A stretch of 64,000 bases of DNA from Cupriavidus basilensis (GTDB lineage: Bacteria > Pseudomonadota > Gammaproteobacteria > Burkholderiales > Burkholderiaceae). A program made the translations under genes and the position numbers. Within the stretch, counting starts at the first letter, position 1. Every line of letters begins with the position of its first letter. The notes beneath the pieces were generated by a model. The model saw nothing but the letters and a program-made list of their open reading frames with translations. It did not search any database and was not told the DNA's origin. Location: positions 310,001-374,000 of the forward strand of contig NZ_BBQM01000016.1 of the NCBI RefSeq assembly GCF_000876015.1, read 5' to 3'. Shown here piece after piece: positions 16,255 to 24,268 of the stretch.

Positions 16255-17697
16255 TCACACGAACGTGACGCCAAACGTCAGTTTCTCGTCAAAGCGGTCG
16301 AAGCTGCTTTTTCTGTGGAGCGCTCGCACACGCCAGAAGTAGAACGACCTTACATCTGAAGCTGTCGACCCAGGTGTGGCGCGATAGGCCGTGCCTCTGG
16401 AAACTAGAGCCGTGCCGCAATTTCCATCGAACTGCACCGGGCGAACCGGACCCCAGCCCGCGTTCCAGTAGCTAAGGTCAGCGACGACCTCACTGCCTGA
16501 TTTGACCTCCAGCATCCCATCACGAGGCGTAGCCTCCAACTGGCCGTGACCAGGCATCGTGGGCAAGAAGAGGCGGCCGGGATAAAGATCGTGCTGCAGG
16601 TAACCTAGGCGATCGAAGTCGAGCGGCTTGGCCAGCGGCCAGGCCTTGCTTTTTTCATCTGCAATTGCGTGAGAAGCTGGCAACACCAGGATGGTCGTCG
16701 TGCCTAGAGGCTCTGGAGAATCACTCGGGAGCAGCCGTCCGGTTCTCCACACGTCCCTCAGGTGTTCAGCCAAGCCTTCATCAGCGACGCTGCCACCTGC
16801 CGCCTGCGCCCATCGGACGACTGAGACCTCTACGCAACGGTCCATCGAAATCACAACGGGCGACGAGAAGGCCATCAGTTCGTCGCCCGGACGCTCCCGC
16901 TGAACCCGTTCAACGAGGCTGCGGACGGCCCCTTCCATTACTTTGTCATCACCATCGAAGTCGGTTTGGCCCGAAAACCAAGCTGGGCGCCTAGGTCTGA
17001 GGAACGCAAGCGTCGGGTGAACCGGCAAAGCCAACAGTGCCCTGTCTTCCGCCCGATCGGGAGGCATGCCCCAAAACTCCTCAGCTACCGCCAACGTCCG
17101 CAGGTAGGCGGAGATCATCCGCAAGGCGGTCCGAGATGAGATTTGACCGATGAACCCTTCGCCCAAGGGGCGCGAGAAGTGCCAAGGGTCGCCCTGGAAA
17201 GGGGCATCCGGGTAGACGCCTTTGTTGACCGACCACTCGAAAGCCATCTGACGGACGAATGGAAGGCCCGTGGCGCGCCCGATTTCCGCCATGGAGGTAC
17301 GGAACATCCGCGGAAGGTCCGCACCATGCACACCACTGAAATCCTGTGGGATCTCGAAGTCCTCTGCCACCTCCTCCAGGCCAGCGACCGGCGTATCAGG
17401 CCATAGACCAAGGCTCTCCAGCAGCAGCTCCGAGAGGATGGACGGCTTGAGAATGCTCTCAGCCAGTTTCGGGCGGGCCTCGTAGCCATGAGCCTGCGCG
17501 GCTATCCAGAAGACGTAGAGCGCTTCCACTACTTCGGCCTCAAGCTTTCGCGAGCCGAGAAACCCAAGCAGCGCAGCCTCCGTTGCATCTCTTGACGACG
17601 GATCACCTAGCCGAGCGGCAAGTTCCTGCATGGTCCACCACCTTGCAGCGGTCGAGGGCCAACCGAGCCTGGCTATGAGGATGCGAAGGTCTTCCAT
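16255..17697 (-). CDS. Unrecognised 480-residue partner of the STAND NTPase
   Basis: The ATG at 17697 overlaps the stop of the STAND gene in a TGATG arrangement, a strong sign of translational coupling; a longer frame to 17739 would run back into that gene. The first 130 residues are helical (MEDLRILIARLGWPSTAARW onward). The remainder is mixed and includes HSFSR-free, tryptophan-rich segments such as DLSYWNAGWGPVRPVQFDG and a C-terminal FYFWRVRALHRK. No catalytic motif or membrane segment was recognised. The tight coupling suggests that it works with the STAND protein, perhaps as an effector, inhibitor or target sensor. Confidence 0.7.
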   Translation of the reverse strand: MEDLRILIARLGWPSTAARWWTMQELAARLGDPSSRDATEAALLGFLGSRKLEAEVVEALYVFWIAAQAHGYEARPKLAESILKPSILSELLLESLGLWPDTPVAGLEEVAEDFEIPQDFSGVHGADLPRMFRTSMAEIGRATGLPFVRQMAFEWSVNKGVYPDAPFQGDPWHFSRPLGEGFIGQISSRTALRMISAYLRTLAVAEEFWGMPPDRAEDRALLALPVHPTLAFLRPRRPAWFSGQTDFDGDDKVMEGAVRSLVERVQRERPGDELMAFSSPVVISMDRCVEVSVVRWAQAAGGSVADEGLAEHLRDVWRTGRLLPSDSPEPLGTTTILVLPASHAIADEKSKAWPLAKPLDFDRLGYLQHDLYPGRLFLPTMPGHGQLEATPRDGMLEVKSGSEVVADLSYWNAGWGPVRPVQFDGNCGTALVSRGTAYRATPGSTASDVRSFYFWRVRALHRKSSFDRFDEKLTFGVTFV

Positions 17698-20600
17698 CAA
17701 TTTTCCGTCGTCCTCGAAGCGTCGAGTTCTGCGGCCCAACGCGGGCGTTCCAACGGAAGAGTTCGGGTGTCTTCAAGCACGCAGTTGACCATCGTCTCGG
17801 CAAACTTCACAGCGTCAGCAACACGCTTCTGCCGCGCATAGAAATAGACCATCAGCTCTGTCGGCGCCACACGCGGCGGCTCGGGCTCTCCGAACATGGC
17901 GTACGTCGTCGCCCCGACGAACTCGTCGCAGCGGCTCGGGAAGTGCTTCACGACCATATCCAGCCGCTTGCGGGTCTTCTCCTCGTTCTCTGCAAAACCC
18001 ACCCATGCACCATTCCGGATCTGTGCCTGGACCAGATACATCCAAGCCGCCTTCGGGCCGCTCAGCTTGCGCCTCGTCTCAAAGGCAAGGTCAGACAATT
18101 CGAGGATGCCCTTATGCCGCCCCTCGTCTGACTGCAGCAGACCGTCCAGCGCGACTAGTAGACGCTTGCCCTGCCCAGCTTGATCCCAGTGTTCATACCA
18201 GGCTCGAAGCAGCCGCCTCTTCTCGTTGTAGCTGGTCGACAGACTTGCCAGCAGGTCGTCTAGCTGCTCCGGCGAAAATGTGGTGACGTCGCTCGTGTAC
18301 GGATTGTTGTCGCTATCGCTGCTAGGCGAATCTGTACGCTGCAGCACGCCAACGTCCCAGCCTGCATGCTCCCTAAGAACACGCAGCCGCTCTGCGGCGC
18401 CACCCTGGCCATTGCCTTCAAGCTGCATCAATGCGTCCTGAATTTCAGGGTGCACACCCGTGCGCATGAGCGCATCCAGCGGCCAGCCGTCCCGCACGCC
18501 CTGCTCTACATACGCCCGCAAACTGTCCTCAGCATGGGACCAATCGCCCGCGTGCGTGTGTTCCTCATACTTAACAACCAGGGCTGCGGGGCACAGCTTC
18601 GCCAGCAGGTGGTCCGCGGCTGAGAGCACGTGCCTCGTGCCCTTTCCGTCCGTATAGTCCAGCACATGGTGGACCTGGGGCGAAATCAGGCTGAGCAGCC
18701 GTCGAGCGTCGTCTGGCGCGACCTCCACCAGGTAGTCAATAGCATCGACAGTGTTGTTCAACGTGGGGTCCTTGCGATGCCCATAGCCGGTCGTCAGCTC
18801 CCAGGTCTGCTTGCAGAGCTTCCGGGCGCTGGCATTCAAACCGTGGCGCAAGGCGATGCCACAGAGTTGCAGCGGCGTCTGCAGATGGACGCTGGTCTCC
18901 TGGCGGATCTCAGCATCCAGCAGGACGCGTTGAGACTGGACGAAGGCCTCTGCGGCTTCATCGCTCATCCTTATCAGCAACCCTGCCGCGTACTGGGTGC
19001 GGAAAGATGCACTGTCAAACCACTCGCAAGCGCCTGCCGCCGCCATGGTCGCCACCGTGAGGTCCACATCGTCGCGACTGGCGAGCAGGCAGCTCCCCAG
19101 CCGGATGTCACAGGCAACGCGATGCAATCCTGCGCGGAAGTCCTCCGCAGCCGAGCTCGCGTCGTAATCTTGCCTGAAGCTCCTAAACTCGACCGGTTTG
19201 AGCAGTTCGAACAGCTCATGAAAGTCCACGAACTCCCCACGCCACCAACGCTTGGCAACCTGAGCTCCAATCGCTGAGAGGGCATTCAGGAAGTAACTAA
19301 TGTTCCTCCTGTCCTCGTAGGTGGGAGCCCGCACGAACTCGAAGCCGGTTTGCTCTTCGGCTTCCATACACATGCTCAGGTGTACGCCGCTGAAGAACCA
19401 ATGGTGCACGAGCGCGTTCAAGTCATCCTTGCGCTCGTAGTAATCACCCTTGAGCCACTCGATGGGGATGGGCTCGTTCAGCGGTTTCGACACCTTCTTA
19501 CAAGCAACCTCAACCGCCGCAACGAAGGGGGTTCGCGCGAGCTTGCTGAAGTCATCGCGGTCGACGATGCTCACTCCTGTCGTTGCAGCAGCACGGATGC
19601 AGACGTCGCTGAGAACACCCTTGTCCGGGTCGAGCGGTAGCGGGGTGGCCGCGTCCATCAGATCGTCCAGGTTGCCCTCGTCAACCAGCATCCGGGCTCT
19701 TGGCATCCATACGACGGGGCCGTTTTCACGAACCAGCTTGGCAAACGCCTCCGGGGTCACACCGATAGCACCAAGGCGCGCGAACGCGTCGACCAAGAAC
19801 TTGAAATCGGCAGAACCTGCGTTGGAATAGTAGCGGGTCGAAAAGCGGCTAAGACCTTTAAAACGCCGCAGCGCCTCGTCACCGCAGGTCTCGGCCAGTA
19901 CCACCTGTCCTCGAGCCTGCAAGGCCAAGCCAAGTGCGGCCACGCGCAGGATGTCTGTCTCGTGCCGCGAGGCCACGGCCTCTCGGACGACCCCATCATC
20001 GGCCGTCAGCCTCAACGTGAACGACACCAGTCGGGCCATGTCGTCGCTCTGCATTTGAAATTCGCTGCCGCGGACCATTCGCGCTCTGAGATGATCAAGG
20101 CGATAGGCGTCGGCAAACGCGTTGGTCTCCAGCGCCGCGACCAGGGCCTCCAACAGCAAAGTGTCAAACAGCGACTCTGGATAGCCCTCCTCCAGGCGGA
20201 GCATAATCCAGTCGCGGGTCATCCCGGCAATAAGGTTCTTGGGGTCACCCAGCCTTGCCTGAACCGTCCAGAGCCAGTTGACACGCAAGGAGACCGGCGC
20301 CGATGTTTCCAGCCAGTTCGCCACCGCCGGCATCAGCTCCTTGATGCGCTCGTCGTAGCCCGCCGTTGAGCGCACAAAGACTGCCAGGCTCTCGTGGAAG
20401 ACCTTCGAGCCGGCAGCCGAAGAGTGCAGCAGGTACTCCACCTTTGCGACATCGGGCTGCGCGGTGCCGAGCTTCGCCGCGATCTCCAAGAACGCAGCCT
20501 TCGGCCAGAAGAAGGGAAACGCACATACCAAGCGCAGCGTGTCCTTGAGACTCGGTGGCAGCTCTTCCCACAGCGACGCGTAGTAGAACTTTGCCTCCTT

Positions 20601-22118
20601 GGTCATGTCCCCCTGTAGCCGTTCGATATCCCAGCTTGCCAAGTCACTCCCGGCGTGCTCGAGCTCCGCGGTGGCATAGATGACGTGCAGTGGGTGGCCG
20701 TTGGTCTTCTTGCGAAGCGCGGTCGCCGCCTCCTGCAACTGGCGTTCCGACTGCTCCTCATCGTCGAATCGGGTCGACAGCCTGCCCTCGTCAACCGCCT
20801 TGCGCAGGTACGATAGGACCGCGCTCTCGGACATCGGCGGCAACTCTCGCCAATTGGCCTTCGGTGCTACCGCCAGGAGGTCTCTGGGCAGCTGGGTGTC
20901 GTCGACCGGCTGCGTGCCCACCAACAGGACCATGTTGTCCGGGCACGGAATGACCTGGGAGAACACATCATCCAACGGCCGCTTGTCGGCGTCGTTGATA
21001 CGCCAGACGTGGTCCAGCCCGTCCAGAACCAGCACAAACGGCTTGCCCTGCTCCTTGTAATAGGCCGCGCAAGCTTCGAGGAGTCCTCGCAAGTCGCCGC
21101 CGGGGGCATGAACATCAGGATGGAACTGCTTGACTTGAGCCGCGATGGACTGCTCAACCACATAGCTGTGCACGCGGTCACGCCCTCGCTCAGTCGTCGA
21201 GAGGAAGTAATGGTGCCGCACCGTCGGGACGCTCAAATCAGCAAGCTTGTCGCACAGCGCGCTCAAGTACGTGCTTTTCCCACGACCAGGCGGGCCTGTC
21301 AGCACGAATGCCAGCCCAGCACCGGCAGCGGTATCGCGCACGAACTCCCGGTGGAACGTCTCGTCTGGCACCTCATATCCAAGCGGCACGAAAAAATCTT
21401 CTGGCAGGGGCGCCGGCGGCGTGGCCCGCAAGATGGTGCGGACCTGCTCCAGGGAAATCCATCCGTCCGGCGGCGGGAAATTCTTCCGAATCGCCCAGTT
21501 CAAGGCGACGTTCTTGAGGTTCGCAATGCCCTCGGGCGTGCCGTGCAGGCGCAGTCGCGCATCGACCTCGTATTCCAGCGATTCGAAGCCCTTGTCGCTG
21601 TGAAAAATCTGCAGCTGACTGAAGAAGGCTTTGCACTTCTTCTCGTCGCCCAGCTCTGCGATCACCGCTGAGCGCCGCAGCTCGGGAACTTTGGCGAAGT
21701 CGATCTTTCCGCCAGCCAGGCACACCTCAATTTCAGCATCCGGCCGGCGATTGGTCTTCAGCGAGAGTACTCCAACACGAGCCGGGTCCAACGCGGCGAA
21801 GGCGTCAAACCACTTCCGCAGCATCGACCTCGACCGCGCCGTCGTGCCGGCCTTTCCGAGCATCCACTCCCAACTCAGCGCGTGCACGGCCGGGTTCGGC
21901 GTGTACTTGACCTGCTCAAGATCGACGAGGCCGTCGGCGCGCTCTGCGACGATGTCGTCCAGTCCCTTCGGCGCAAAGGCCTCGTCGTCGCATTCGAACT
22001 TCACCCTGGCGTAGCGCGTGGGCGCATCGAGCCAGTCGCACAGGAGCCTCAGTCCCTGCCGATTTTGATAGACGTAGCCCGCGGCAGTTATCGCAGTGTT
22101 TTTGATCTCTTCAGACAT
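17697..22118 (-). CDS. Nuclease-STAND NTPase, Avs-like antiphage protein
   Basis: This 1473-residue protein has three parts. Residues 1-170 look like a DUF4297/Cap4-type restriction nuclease domain: DDIVAE at 54-59 and DLEQVK at 66-71 supply a D-(E)xK-like triad. Residues 260-480 form a STAND NTPase with Walker A GPPGRGKS at 275-282 and Walker B VLVLDGLDH at 362-370. The remaining 900 or so residues are helical repeats, the usual sensor region. Avs proteins with this layout recognise phage proteins and then cut DNA. It begins 15 bases after a small ORF that follows gajB, so it probably belongs to one transcript with the Gabija-like genes. The exact Avs class cannot be decided by eye. Confidence 0.8.
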   Translation of the reverse strand: MSEEIKNTAITAAGYVYQNRQGLRLLCDWLDAPTRYARVKFECDDEAFAPKGLDDIVAERADGLVDLEQVKYTPNPAVHALSWEWMLGKAGTTARSRSMLRKWFDAFAALDPARVGVLSLKTNRRPDAEIEVCLAGGKIDFAKVPELRRSAVIAELGDEKKCKAFFSQLQIFHSDKGFESLEYEVDARLRLHGTPEGIANLKNVALNWAIRKNFPPPDGWISLEQVRTILRATPPAPLPEDFFVPLGYEVPDETFHREFVRDTAAGAGLAFVLTGPPGRGKSTYLSALCDKLADLSVPTVRHHYFLSTTERGRDRVHSYVVEQSIAAQVKQFHPDVHAPGGDLRGLLEACAAYYKEQGKPFVLVLDGLDHVWRINDADKRPLDDVFSQVIPCPDNMVLLVGTQPVDDTQLPRDLLAVAPKANWRELPPMSESAVLSYLRKAVDEGRLSTRFDDEEQSERQLQEAATALRKKTNGHPLHVIYATAELEHAGSDLASWDIERLQGDMTKEAKFYYASLWEELPPSLKDTLRLVCAFPFFWPKAAFLEIAAKLGTAQPDVAKVEYLLHSSAAGSKVFHESLAVFVRSTAGYDERIKELMPAVANWLETSAPVSLRVNWLWTVQARLGDPKNLIAGMTRDWIMLRLEEGYPESLFDTLLLEALVAALETNAFADAYRLDHLRARMVRGSEFQMQSDDMARLVSFTLRLTADDGVVREAVASRHETDILRVAALGLALQARGQVVLAETCGDEALRRFKGLSRFSTRYYSNAGSADFKFLVDAFARLGAIGVTPEAFAKLVRENGPVVWMPRARMLVDEGNLDDLMDAATPLPLDPDKGVLSDVCIRAAATTGVSIVDRDDFSKLARTPFVAAVEVACKKVSKPLNEPIPIEWLKGDYYERKDDLNALVHHWFFSGVHLSMCMEAEEQTGFEFVRAPTYEDRRNISYFLNALSAIGAQVAKRWWRGEFVDFHELFELLKPVEFRSFRQDYDASSAAEDFRAGLHRVACDIRLGSCLLASRDDVDLTVATMAAAGACEWFDSASFRTQYAAGLLIRMSDEAAEAFVQSQRVLLDAEIRQETSVHLQTPLQLCGIALRHGLNASARKLCKQTWELTTGYGHRKDPTLNNTVDAIDYLVEVAPDDARRLLSLISPQVHHVLDYTDGKGTRHVLSAADHLLAKLCPAALVVKYEEHTHAGDWSHAEDSLRAYVEQGVRDGWPLDALMRTGVHPEIQDALMQLEGNGQGGAAERLRVLREHAGWDVGVLQRTDSPSSDSDNNPYTSDVTTFSPEQLDDLLASLSTSYNEKRRLLRAWYEHWDQAGQGKRLLVALDGLLQSDEGRHKGILELSDLAFETRRKLSGPKAAWMYLVQAQIRNGAWVGFAENEEKTRKRLDMVVKHFPSRCDEFVGATTYAMFGEPEPPRVAPTELMVYFYARQKRVADAVKFAETMVNCVLEDTRTLPLERPRWAAELDASRTTEN

Positions 22119-22133
22119 GGAATGGCATGGCCG

Positions 22134-22358
22134 TCAAAAGTTGGGTAATTTTCTTGAGCGAGCTCCCTTATTCACCATCTCGGTTTCTGCATCCCAAAGC
22201 AGAGCAACCCGCAACTTGTGCGGACTCTTCCCCTCGTCCCCGATCAAGTAACATCCGATCCGGAAAGTTTTGGACTCCTTGGAGAAATCTGTGAAAAAAC
22301 GGGCGCAGCTATTACGCAAGATTTGATCGAAAGTTAGGTCACCATCTCGATATGCCAC
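22134..22358 (-). CDS. Small ORF between gajB and the STAND gene
   Basis: A 74-residue frame starts at a GTG at 22358, overlapping the end of gajB by 25 bases, and ends 15 bases before the STAND gene. It reads MAYRDGDLTFDQILRNSCAR at the start and KLPNF at the end. I do not recognise it. The overlap on one side and tight spacing on the other favour a real gene, but the Shine-Dalgarno-like AAGGGG is almost adjacent to the GTG, which is poor spacing. It could instead be an untranslated linker. Confidence 0.4.
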   Translation of the reverse strand: MAYRDGDLTFDQILRNSCARFFTDFSKESKTFRIGCYLIGDEGKSPHKLRVALLWDAETEMVNKGARSRKLPNF

Positions 22359-24268
22359 CCCTTGCTTGCAAGAGCGTCTCTCAGATTCTGCGGGACTCGG
22401 CTTTCATTCGCCGCAAGGCATAGCAACTTTGTTGGTCTAGACATCGCAACGTAAAGGTTCCGCATTTGCGCCTGCTGCGTCTTAGGAAGCTTTGCGAGCT
22501 TCTTCGACGCTACCCCTGCGATGAACTCAAGACCGAGTGCGACATCGAACTTTTTGCTGTTCCCTCCGTAGGACTCAAGGACCAGGGATGCGGCATGCGT
22601 CTCGCCCTTCATGCCTGCAACCGTTCCAAGGCCAAACTCTAGATTCCTACCTTGGTGGAAAACCTGGCACTTTGTCGTAGCTGCAGTGGTCGTCGCCCTT
22701 GGTGGCTCTGTTGCCTCGAAAACGCTTAGCATCTTGAACGCATCGAACTCGATTCCGTTAGGCAGGTACGGCTTAAGTTCTGCGTACAGAAGCTGCAGGA
22801 GCGTATCGCGCTGACCGACCTCACAGAGATCCTCGCCAGACAGTGCGAGTTTCCGGGTGAGCCATTCAATTGACCCGGAAGGTGTGACGGCGCTTATGGC
22901 TCGAGGCAGCCCTCGAGCATCTCGAACGTCTTGTACCAACGGGGCCTTCGCTGCGCGAAGAACATGCAGCAATGCCCTACGGACGTCGGAGACACGTGCG
23001 CTAAGCGATGCCTCCTGAAGAGACTTCTTAGCGTCGCCGACGAGTTCCCAGAAGCGTTCGGAACGCATACCCGTGCTTTGCTGACCCTCTCCATAGGCCG
23101 GCCAGTAATCCACAAGATGACGTCCAGCGTCGACCTTGCCCTCACCGGTCTTGCGAGCGCTCATTGCCTTCACTTCACGGATGCCGATGTCGTCCGTGGA
23201 TAGCCGTTCGATGACCAGGCGACCATAGTGCGAGGCCACCTTTGTTACATCGCCTGTGGCATACAGGAGAAGGACTGGAGGAAGGGTGTCAGAACCTTCA
23301 CCGACAACCGCCTCACCGCTCACGCGGACGCTGCCCACAGCATCTGCAATCGCTGCGCCAAATCGCTTGCTGGTGCTGATGCAGCCGTGCCCATCCCGAG
23401 GGAACGTGAGGAGATCGACGTTCTCCTCATCCGAAAGAATCTTCTGGTCAATATCCCCGAATCGCTGCATTACAGACTTACTATCAAAGATTCGATTCAG
23501 GAAGGACTCCTGGTCCCAAGACGTGTCCTGCATCTCGTCGATGAACACCATGGGGAACCGTCGATGCACGACATCGACCAGATGGGGGCAAATCTTGAGA
23601 GCCAAGTCCGCATACGCGAACATATCGCGATGCCGAAAGATGCCCGACTTAGTTAGCATCTTCTTGAGGCTCATCAAGGACTTATACGAGGCCGTCTGCG
23701 CCGCCGGCAGGCGGCCGCTCTCAACCTGCACCTCCATCTCTGCAGTCCGATAGAACAGCGTGGTAGCGATGCCCTCTCCGTTATTCTGATTTCCCAGATA
23801 CACGCGAAGGCCGGAGAACTGTCCCAGTTGAAGCAAAGACTTAGCCTTCTCGGCGAACACCAGGTCATCGATGACGTCGATCTTCTCTCCCAAGCTCCGC
23901 AGCATAGGCACGGCAAAGAACTGGTTGACGAAGCCGTGGATGGTTCCGATGAAATGGGGATAACTCAGAAGTTGCGCGCCCTCAGCCGTCTCCGCCAAAC
24001 GCTGGGCAATCTCATCGCGGGCCACATTGGTGTGGCTGAGGACACAGATGCCGCGGCGAGCATGCGGCCACTTCTTTGCAAGTAGCAAAAGCTTAACCGC
24101 GAGCAGCGATGTCTTCCCGCTGCCAGGCACCGCGTTGAAATCGCGCGAGCCGTTCTCTAGCAGCGCGCTGCGACGCTCCGCATCGTCGAAGTGCAAGTCC
24201 TTGGCTAGCGTCGTCAACTCGGCTAGGTCTTCTGGCAAGAGTCTGACCGCGTTCACCTGCCACCCCAC
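22334..24268 (-). CDS. gajB: UvrD/Rep-like superfamily 1 helicase, GajB-like
   Basis: The 644-residue protein has Walker A AVPGSGKTS at 46-54, motif Ia VLSHTNVARDEIAQRL, motif II FIDEMQDTS and a late helicase motif LYVAMSRPTKLLCLA. This is the UvrD-type helicase layout of GajB. In Gabija, GajB is a DNA-terminus sensor that activates the nuclease complex during phage infection. It uses a GTG start and overlaps the end of gajA by 16 bases. It is longer than the classic Bacillus GajB (about 500 residues). Some other OLD-helicase pairs exist, so Gabija-like is the safe reading. Confidence 0.82.
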   Translation of the reverse strand: MGWQVNAVRLLPEDLAELTTLAKDLHFDDAERRSALLENGSRDFNAVPGSGKTSLLAVKLLLLAKKWPHARRGICVLSHTNVARDEIAQRLAETAEGAQLLSYPHFIGTIHGFVNQFFAVPMLRSLGEKIDVIDDLVFAEKAKSLLQLGQFSGLRVYLGNQNNGEGIATTLFYRTAEMEVQVESGRLPAAQTASYKSLMSLKKMLTKSGIFRHRDMFAYADLALKICPHLVDVVHRRFPMVFIDEMQDTSWDQESFLNRIFDSKSVMQRFGDIDQKILSDEENVDLLTFPRDGHGCISTSKRFGAAIADAVGSVRVSGEAVVGEGSDTLPPVLLLYATGDVTKVASHYGRLVIERLSTDDIGIREVKAMSARKTGEGKVDAGRHLVDYWPAYGEGQQSTGMRSERFWELVGDAKKSLQEASLSARVSDVRRALLHVLRAAKAPLVQDVRDARGLPRAISAVTPSGSIEWLTRKLALSGEDLCEVGQRDTLLQLLYAELKPYLPNGIEFDAFKMLSVFEATEPPRATTTAATTKCQVFHQGRNLEFGLGTVAGMKGETHAASLVLESYGGNSKKFDVALGLEFIAGVASKKLAKLPKTQQAQMRNLYVAMSRPTKLLCLAANESRVPQNLRDALASKGWHIEMVT

